Of a stretch of 11,337 bases of DNA, positions 6,947-11,337 are shown piece by piece. This DNA is from Roseburia sp. Lineage in GTDB: Bacteria > Bacillota_A > Clostridia > Lachnospirales > Lachnospiraceae. Under the pieces are notes generated by a model. That model searched no databases. It was not told the origin of the DNA and was given only the letters and a program-made list of their open reading frames with translations. Within the stretch, counting starts at the first letter, position 1. Every line of letters starts with the position of its first letter. Both the position numbers and the translations under genes were made by a program. Location: contig JAFYQA010000129.1 in assembly GCA_017547315.1 (NCBI GenBank), positions 1 through 11,337 of the forward strand, in the 5' to 3' direction.

Positions 6947-8044
6947 TTATCTCTGTACACGAGCGCCTGCACCACCCATGATAGCTTCAACTTCTTTCTT
7001 AGAAGCCATTGTTGTATCACCAGGTGTTGTCATAGCTAATGCACCGTGAGCTGCACCGTAGTTAACTGCGATTTCAGCATCACCTGTTGTCATTAAGCCG
7101 TAGATTAAACCAGAAGCGAAAGAGTCACCGCCACCTACACGGTCCATGATTTCAAGACCCTTGTAGTCTTTAGCTTTGTAGATTTCGCCGCCTGCCCAGC
7201 AAAGAGCTGACCAGTCATTAACTGTAGCTGTCTTAACTTCACGAAGAGTTGTAGCAACTGCTTTGAAGTTAGGATATGTCTTAACTGCTTCGTTGATCAT
7301 CTTCTTGTAACCATCGATGTTAAGTTCTTTTAAGTTCTCGTCGTTACCTTCGATTTCGAAACCAAGACATGCTGTGAAGTCTTCTTCGTTACCGATCATA
7401 ACGTCTACGTATTTAGCAACTTCTTTGTTAACTGCCTGAGCTTTTTCTAAGCCACCGATAGCACTCCACATAGAAGGTCTGTAGTTTAAGTCGTAAGATA
7501 CGATTGTACCGTATTTTTTAGCTGCTTTACAAGCTGCGATAACTGTTTCACAAGCTTCTTCAGATAAAGCTGCATAGATACCGCCTGTGTGTAACCATCT
7601 TACACCAAGTGTACCGAAGATGTATTCGAAATCGAAATCTTCTGGTTTAGCTTTAGAAATAGCTGTGTTAGCACGGTCAGAACATCCAACTGCACCACGG
7701 ATACCGTATCCTCTTTCTGTAAAGTTGATACCGTTACGGCAAACACGTCCGATACCGTCTGTTTTCATCCATTTGATGAGAGATGTATCAACACCACCCT
7801 GAAGGATGAAGTCTTCCATTAACATACCTACTTCGTTATCAGCAAAAGCTGTGATAACAGCAGTTTTTAAACCGAAACATCTACGAAGACCACGAACTAC
7901 GTTGTATTCGCCGCCGCCTTCCCATGCACGGAACTGTCTTGCTGTACGGATACGTCCTTCGCCTGGATCGAGACGAAGCATAACTTCACCTAATGATACC
8001 GCATCAAATGCACATTCTTCCTTTGGTCTTAATTCAAAAGCCAT
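6947..8044 (-). CDS. kdgK: PfkB family sugar kinase, probable 2-keto-3-deoxygluconate kinase
   Basis: This is a cytoplasmic ribokinase-fold enzyme that probably phosphorylates 2-keto-3-deoxygluconate to KDPG, the entry to the Entner-Doudoroff aldolase in hexuronate catabolism. The protein has 365 residues. FDAVSLGEVMLRLDP (13-27) and EGGGEYNVVRGLRRCFG (42-58) are the PfkB N-terminal sugar-binding region. SDRANTAIS (122-130) and SYDLNYRPSMW (183-193) match patterns of KDG kinases. DRVGGGDSFASG (301-312) is the PfkB C-terminal signature, with D307 as catalytic base. The T/G-A-G of the classical DTxGAGD motif is altered here, a form I recall from Firmicutes KDG-kinase homologues. AAGGAG (8060-8055) precedes the ATG at 8044. 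Codon use is strongly biased, suggesting high expression. No other hexuronate gene (uxaC, uxuA, kduI, eda) lies nearby, so another sugar substrate such as fructose or tagatose cannot be excluded. Confidence 0.85.
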   Translation of the reverse strand: MAFELRPKEECAFDAVSLGEVMLRLDPGEGRIRTARQFRAWEGGGEYNVVRGLRRCFGLKTAVITAFADNEVGMLMEDFILQGGVDTSLIKWMKTDGIGRVCRNGINFTERGYGIRGAVGCSDRANTAISKAKPEDFDFEYIFGTLGVRWLHTGGIYAALSEEACETVIAACKAAKKYGTIVSYDLNYRPSMWSAIGGLEKAQAVNKEVAKYVDVMIGNEEDFTACLGFEIEGNDENLKELNIDGYKKMINEAVKTYPNFKAVATTLREVKTATVNDWSALCWAGGEIYKAKDYKGLEIMDRVGGGDSFASGLIYGLMTTGDAEIAVNYGAAHGALAMTTPGDTTMASKKEVEAIMGGAGARVQR

Positions 8045-8103
8045 AGTTTTTCTTCTCCTTTTGTTAAAAAAATGTTTTCTCTAGGAAAAATCTCCTACTA
8101 TTA

Positions 8104-8131
8104 ATTTTACTTGGTAAATAGAATTTGTCAA
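8104..8131 (-). promoter_or_regulatory. Sigma-A promoter of the PfkB kinase with candidate operator
   Basis: On the minus strand TTGACA (8131-8126), 16 bases and TAAAAT (8109-8104) form a strong promoter. The predicted start is near 8097. A dyad, TTTAC-TTG-GTAAA (8106-8118), covers the spacer and enters the -10, an ideal place for a repressor. The first RNA bases could form a small hairpin, TAGGA with TCCTA (8097-8093 and 8086-8082). Confidence 0.75.
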
Positions 8132-8179
8132 CAGATACAGATGTATTTTTTTAAGAAATAGTTTCAAAAAATTTGATTT

Positions 8180-8205
8180 TGCGAAATAGGAGGGGGTAAT
8201 TCGCA
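8180..8205. promoter_or_regulatory. Inverted repeat upstream of the AIM24-family gene
   Basis: TGCGAA (8180-8185) and TTCGCA (8200-8205) are perfect arms around 14 bases that contain a G-rich tract. A further pair, CAAAAAAT (8165-8172) and ATTTTTTG (8205-8212), lies around it but is offset by a few bases on the left. It may be an operator or an imperfect stem; function is unknown. Confidence 0.35.
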
Positions 8206-8238
8206 TTTTTTGTGGTATATAAATTGTAAACAACGAGA

Positions 8239-8244
8239 TATAAT
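8239..8244 (+). promoter_or_regulatory. Candidate -10 for the AIM24-family gene
   Basis: A perfect TATAAT stands about 47 bases before the ATG, but the hexamer 17 bases upstream (TATATA) is not a convincing -35. The transcript would begin near 8251 and carry AAGGAG at 8278-8283. Confidence 0.4.
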
Positions 8245-8290
8245 GTGATTAGTTAAAAGAAAACAAGCAAGAAAGAAAAGGAGAATAATA

Positions 8291-9061
8291 ATGTATCAGA
8301 TTAAAAATTTTACAGACAACGACGATATGAAGGTGATTGATTCGTTAGGAGCATTTTCTGTTATTGAGTATCAGAGAGATTTAAGTGTAACACCACAGAC
8401 GGCAATGGTGGCTTACTATTGTAATGAAATGAATGTGCGTAAACGTCAGGTGATTGTGGATGTAGCAAAATCGAATGTAACGGTTCAGGCAGGAGCAATG
8501 CAGTGGACAGTGGGGAATGTGAATGCGACAACCGGCTTAAAAGGAGTAGGAGACTTCCTTGGAAAAGCAATGCGTGGCTCGGTGACCGGTGAGTCTGCTA
8601 TCAAACCAGAGTATACAGGAAATGGAACACTTGTATTGGAGCCGACTTACAAGCATATTCTTTTGATCGATGTGGCAGATTGGAATGGTTCGATTGTGTT
8701 GGATGACGGTTTGTTTTTAGCTTGTGAATCTACCTTAAAGCACAAGGCAGTAATGCGTTCTAATTTTTCATCAGCAGTAGCAGGTGGGGAAGGATTATTC
8801 AATCTGGGTATTCAGGGAAGCGGTATTCTTTGTTTAGAATCTGTTTGTCCGAGAGAAGAGTTAGTAGAGATTACATTAGATAACGATGTATTAAAGGTAG
8901 ACGGCAATATGGCAATTGCATGGAGTGGAAGTTTGGATTTTACAGTAGAACGCTCTGGCAAGAGTCTAATTGGCTCTGCGGCATCAGGAGAAGGCCTTGT
9001 GAATGTTTATAGAGGTACCGGAAAGGTATTGCTTGCGCCGGTAAGAGGTGGAATTGCTTAG
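8291..9061 (+). CDS. AIM24 / DUF124 family protein of unknown function
   Basis: The 256-residue protein has the look of the AIM24 (formerly DUF124) family: an all-beta, glycine-rich chain without signal peptide or membrane segments. Recognisable parts are MQWTVGNV (70-77), GVGDFLGKAMRGSVTGES (85-102), GNGTLVLEP (111-119), GEGLFNLGIQGSGILCLES (about 167-185), and the C-terminal GTGKVLLAP. The family folds like stacked TRAP-type beta domains. The yeast mitochondrial homologue affects membrane organisation, but the bacterial role is unknown, so no reaction is proposed. AAGGAG (8278-8283) lies 7 bases before the ATG. The gene has its own terminator and is divergent from the kinase. Its place between sugar and chemotaxis genes may be incidental. 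Confidence 0.82.
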   Translation: MYQIKNFTDNDDMKVIDSLGAFSVIEYQRDLSVTPQTAMVAYYCNEMNVRKRQVIVDVAKSNVTVQAGAMQWTVGNVNATTGLKGVGDFLGKAMRGSVTGESAIKPEYTGNGTLVLEPTYKHILLIDVADWNGSIVLDDGLFLACESTLKHKAVMRSNFSSAVAGGEGLFNLGIQGSGILCLESVCPREELVEITLDNDVLKVDGNMAIAWSGSLDFTVERSGKSLIGSAASGEGLVNVYRGTGKVLLAPVRGGIA

Positions 9062-9083
9062 TTAGAATGAAATTATGAGAAGA

Positions 9084-9111
9084 GATGTCAGCATATTGCT
9101 GGCATCTTTTT
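9084..9111 (+). terminator. Terminator after the AIM24-family gene
   Basis: GATGTCAGCA (9084-9093) and TGCTGGCATC (9097-9106) pair with one G-T wobble around a short loop, followed by five T residues (9107-9111). It starts 22 bases after the stop codon. Confidence 0.9.
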
Positions 9112-9152
9112 GCATCTGGACAAAAATAAATATCAGAAAAATAATTGTATAA

Positions 9153-9181
9153 TTGACAAGTGTGAAAATGAATTATATGAT
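9153..9181 (+). promoter_or_regulatory. Near-consensus sigma-A promoter of MCP2
   Basis: TTGACA (9153-9158), exactly 17 bases, then TATGAT (9176-9181): a perfect -35 and a 5/6 -10 at ideal spacing. Transcription should start near 9188, giving a leader of about 67 bases. Use of sigma-A rather than the motility sigma factor would make this receptor independent of the flagellar regulon. Confidence 0.82.
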
Positions 9182-9191
9182 TAGGATAAAG

Positions 9192-9240
9192 GTACTGATT
9201 GGGGCGGAAAAACAGTACAAAAGATGAAGCACCATGGTGC
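9192..9240 (+). promoter_or_regulatory. MCP2 leader with inverted repeat and 12-base palindrome
   Basis: GTACTG (9192-9197) and CAGTAC (9213-9218) are inverted arms around 15 bases. Downstream, GCACCATGGTGC (9229-9240) is a perfect palindrome ending two bases before the ribosome site AAGGAG (9243-9248). Either could be a DNA operator or an RNA structure. The region does not match a known riboswitch consensus that I recognise. Confidence 0.4.
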
Positions 9241-9254
9241 AAAAGGAGAAGGGT

Positions 9255-10961
9255 ATGTTTGAAAAGTTAAAACAAATGAGAATCAAAAAAAGATTGACGC
9301 AAAGTTCTATCATTACGGTTTCGATAGCAAGTACAGCAGCAATTATTGCGGCGATATTCTTGTTTTATATCGGAAGTCAGTATAATCATGCATTGACTTA
9401 CTATGCGTTCCCACAAGGAGATTTGGGTCTTGCAATGAAAGAATTGGCTGATATTCGAAGCGCGACACGTGGTGCGATTGGTTATGAGGATGAGGCGCAT
9501 ATTGAGGCGATGGCAGAGGCTCATGATAAAGCAGTAGAAAAATTAAAAGAGTATTTAGTAGTGATTGAGGGAACAATTGTAACAGAGGTAGGACAGCAAT
9601 CTTACGATGCGATTGTTGTGGCAGTGGATGAATACTTGGAAATTGACGCTAAGATTATGAAAATGGGTATGTCGAATATAGAGTCTGAGTGGAGCCGAGC
9701 ACAGGACATGGCGTTTGAAGAACTTGCACCGGCATATACCAAAGCCAGCGAAGCATTTGAGGCTTTTATGGATGCCAATATTACCTTGGGTGATGAGACG
9801 CAGGCTAGTTTACAGACATTACAGCTTATCTTAATAGGTGTGATTGTTGCAATTGTTGTAGTTGCCAATGTAGTAGCTACCAAAATTGGAAATATGATTG
9901 CAGAAGGTATTGCGGCACCATTGCAGCAGTTGAGTGGTCGTATGGAAACTTTTGCAGAAGGCGATATTTCTTCGGAGTTCCCTGTTTATGAGCAGGATGA
10001 CGAAGTGGGTGATATGCTTAAAGCAGTAACTGCGACAACAGAAAAACTTTCAACAATTATTACAGACTTGGAATCTCTTTTAGGAGATATGGCAAACGGT
10101 AATTTTAACATCCGCACATCTTGTGAGGAAGCATATGTGGGTGATTATAATCCATTATTAATGGCAATTCGTAAAATGAACCGTCAGATGGATGCTACAT
10201 TAAAAGAAGTTCGTGGTGCTTCAGAAATGGTATCTGCTGGTGCTACAAACTTAGCAGAAGCATCTCAGGCATTGGCAGAAGGTGCTACAGATCAGGCTGC
10301 TTCTGTTGAAGAAATGCAGGCAACGATTAATGAAATCACAAGTGGATTAGAGAGATCAGCAGAAGAAGTAAATGCAGCATATGAAGAAGCAGAGCGTGTA
10401 GCAGCACAGGCAGAGTCAAGCCGTACAGAGATGGCAGTTATGACTGACGCAATGGGACGCATTAGCGAAACATCTCTTAAGATTGGTACCGTTATTACTG
10501 AAATTGAAGACATTGCAGATCAGACAAACTTATTATCATTGAATGCATCTATCGAAGCTGCAAGAGCAGGTGAAGCAGGTAGAGGCTTTGCAGTAGTAGC
10601 AGATCAGATTCGTACACTTGCTGAACAGAGTGCGAAAGCGGCAGTTAATACAAAGGCATTAATTGAAGGTTCTATCCGTGAAATCGAAGTGGGTAATAAA
10701 GCAGCTGAGAGAACAGCGGATGTATTGGCAGAGGTAGTAGAAGCGATTCATTCGATTGCCCAGACAGCAAAAGGCTTGAGCGAGACATCTGCACAGCAGG
10801 CAGAATCTATGGAACAGGCAGAAGAAGGCGTTGCAAGAATTTCAGAAGTTGTTCAGAATAACTCAGCAACAGCAGAAGAAGCGTCTGCAACTAGCGAAGA
10901 ATTATCTGCACAGGCACTTAGCATGGATGAACTTGTAGCTCAGTTCCAGTTGCGAGAATAA
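9255..10961 (+). CDS. Methyl-accepting chemotaxis protein (MCP2) with tandem HAMP units
   Basis: This second transmembrane chemoreceptor has 568 residues from the ATG at 9255. That start is chosen because AAGGAG (9243-9248) stands 6 bases before it. An in-frame ATG at 9234 would add seven residues that encode the ribosome site itself. Membrane helix 1 is about 18-40, the external helical sensor 41-189, and helix 2 about 190-210. A first HAMP (about 212-265, [19 protein letters not shown]) is followed by a second HAMP-like unit (about 266-318, [14 protein letters not shown] to [12 protein letters not shown]). The signalling hairpin then runs to 568, with tip [16 protein letters not shown] at 430-445. 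Possible methylation pairs are E352/E353, E541/E542 and E548/E549. Arms of about 119-131 residues fit a shorter class than MCP1. There is no CheR-tether pentapeptide. The ligand is unknown. Confidence 0.95.
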   Translation: MFEKLKQMRIKKRLTQSSIITVSIASTAAIIAAIFLFYIGSQYNHALTYYAFPQGDLGLAMKELADIRSATRGAIGYEDEAHIEAMAEAHDKAVEKLKEYLVVIEGTIVTEVGQQSYDAIVVAVDEYLEIDAKIMKMGMSNIESEWSRAQDMAFEELAPAYTKASEAFEAFMDANITLGDETQASLQTLQLILIGVIVAIVVVANVVATKIGNMIAEGIAAPLQQLSGRMETFAEGDISSEFPVYEQDDEVGDMLKAVTATTEKLSTIITDLESLLGDMANGNFNIRTSCEEAYVGDYNPLLMAIRKMNRQMDATLKEVRGASEMVSAGATNLAEASQALAEGATDQAASVEEMQATINEITSGLERSAEEVNAAYEEAERVAAQAESSRTEMAVMTDAMGRISETSLKIGTVITEIEDIADQTNLLSLNASIEAARAGEAGRGFAVVADQIRTLAEQSAKAAVNTKALIEGSIREIEVGNKAAERTADVLAEVVEAIHSIAQTAKGLSETSAQQAESMEQAEEGVARISEVVQNNSATAEEASATSEELSAQALSMDELVAQFQLRE

Positions 10962-10986
10962 TTTGTAAAATCTATAAGAAATGATT

Positions 10987-11018
10987 TCCCTGGCAGAATA
11001 AAACTGCCAGGGATTTTT
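10987..11018 (+). terminator. Terminator after MCP2
   Basis: TCCCTGGCAG (10987-10996) and CTGCCAGGGA (11004-11013) are perfect 10-base arms around a 7-base loop, followed by five T residues. It is the most G+C-rich hairpin in the window and should be efficient. Confidence 0.95.
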
Positions 11019-11083
11019 GTTGCGAGTAGCAAGAAAATAAATGGTGAAATAGCATAAAAATAGGAAAAATGCACTAGTTTTAT

Positions 11084-11112
11084 TTGACCGTAAATATTAG
11101 GCATGATACAAT
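11084..11112 (+). promoter_or_regulatory. Sigma-A promoter of the GH2 gene, extended -10
   Basis: TTGACC (11084-11089), 17 bases and TACAAT (11107-11112) match consensus at 5/6 and 5/6, and TGA before the -10 supplies an extended -10. The start would be near 11119, leaving a leader of about 40 bases. Confidence 0.8.
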
Positions 11113-11137
11113 ATAATTGATATATAACAAAAGCTTA

Positions 11138-11159
11138 TTTGTGAAAGGGGTTTTACAAA
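11138..11159 (+). promoter_or_regulatory. Hairpin carrying the ribosome site of the GH2 gene
   Basis: TTTGTGAAA (11138-11146) and TTTTACAAA (11151-11159) pair over nine bases with one G-U wobble. They enclose GGGG (11147-11150), the core of the AAAGGGG ribosome site. The 3' arm ends directly at the ATG. The stem is mostly A-U, so it would be weak and could respond to temperature or a bound factor. Confidence 0.45.
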
Positions 11160-11337
11160 ATGCGTGAAATTAAATTAATTACGGAGGCTCGCTTTGGAAA
11201 ATATGGCGAGTCATTAACAACAGTAGCTTTACCACATACTTGGAATAACTTAGATGGACAGGATGGTGGTAATGACTATTGGAGAGGTGTTGGTACATAC
11301 GAAATCGATTTGCCAAATCCAACAGCGGGCAAAAAAC
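11160..11337 (+). CDS. Glycoside hydrolase family 2 enzyme, N-terminal fragment cut by window edge
   Basis: The first 59 codons of an open frame run off the right edge. After MREIKLITEARFGKYG comes VALPHTWNNLDGQDGGNDYWRGVGTYEIDLPNP (22-54), which matches the N-terminal sugar-binding jelly-roll domain of GH2 enzymes (beta-galactosidase, beta-glucuronidase and relatives). There is no signal peptide, so the enzyme should be cytoplasmic and act on imported glycosides. AAAGGGG (11144-11150) lies 9 bases before the ATG. The catalytic domain is outside the window, so the exact specificity cannot be read. A beta-glucuronidase would fit the kinase, and a beta-galactosidase is equally possible from this fragment. 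Confidence 0.85.
   Translation, partial: MREIKLITEARFGKYGESLTTVALPHTWNNLDGQDGGNDYWRGVGTYEIDLPNPTAGKK

Noticed and set aside
7587..8084. Open plus-strand frames opposite the kinase (7587-7802 and 7806-8084)
   Set aside because: They lie antisense to a well-supported gene with strong codon bias, have no ribosome sites, and show no recognisable protein features.
8291..9061. 5-keto-4-deoxyuronate isomerase (KduI), suggested by the neighbouring KDG-like kinase
   Set aside because: The sequence lacks KduI landmarks such as the HTHERRMEVYFYF region and instead fits the AIM24 family.
9234..9254. Earlier in-frame ATG as the start of MCP2
   Set aside because: It has no ribosome site, and the seven added residues are encoded by the AAGGAG region that serves the ATG at 9255.
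9188..9254. c-di-GMP riboswitch in the MCP2 leader
   Set aside because: At about 67 bases the leader is too short, and the conserved GEMM core sequences are absent.
1..11337. CRISPR array, insertion sequence, tRNA or rRNA gene, phage or defence genes
   Set aside because: No spaced direct repeats, transposase motifs, RNA-gene features or defence-protein signatures were seen on either strand.

Overview
The window looks like chromosome from a motile, saccharolytic Clostridia bacterium, most likely a Lachnospiraceae-type gut or rumen anaerobe. The grounds are A+T-rich DNA, strong AGGAGG-like ribosome sites, compact hairpin-plus-T-run terminators, sigma-A promoters of the TTGACA/TATAAT type, two chemoreceptors, and a GPH-type sugar symporter beside an AraC regulator. 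No RNA gene, insertion sequence, CRISPR array, phage gene or replication origin was seen, and no intergenic gap exceeds 250 bases.

Layout, left to right. (1) Bases 1-954, minus strand: an AraC regulator missing only its last residues, with its own promoter. (2) Bases 1146-3404: a GPH cation symporter followed after 9 bases by a TIM-barrel amidohydrolase, closed by a hairpin. (3) Bases 3520-4896: a cytoplasmic type-B carboxylesterase with a strong terminator. (4) Bases 5019-6767: a methyl-accepting chemotaxis protein (MCP1). (5) Bases 6947-8044, minus strand: a PfkB kinase resembling 2-keto-3-deoxygluconate kinase, convergent with MCP1, each gene with its own terminator. (6) Bases 8291-9061: an AIM24-family protein of unknown role, divergent from the kinase. 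(7) Bases 9255-10961: a second receptor (MCP2) with tandem HAMP units and a near-consensus promoter. (8) From base 11160: the first 59 codons of a glycoside hydrolase family 2 enzyme.

How the genes may fit together (inference): the AraC protein probably senses a sugar conjugate and controls the divergent symporter-amidohydrolase pair, with the esterase possibly in the same regulon. The esterase, kinase and GH2 enzyme all seem cytoplasmic, which suits import of an intact glycoside or ester followed by intracellular cleavage. The kinase would move a hexuronate-derived ketodeoxy sugar towards KDPG and the Entner-Doudoroff aldolase. The receptors may steer cells to such substrates, but every block has its own promoter or terminator, so they are not one operon.

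Most notable points: a near-identical 16-base dyad lies before and after the transporter-amidohydrolase-esterase block; the transporter-amidohydrolase-esterase combination has no obvious named pathway; the two receptors seem to belong to different length classes; a candidate operator lies inside the kinase promoter; and a hairpin holds the ribosome site of the GH2 gene.
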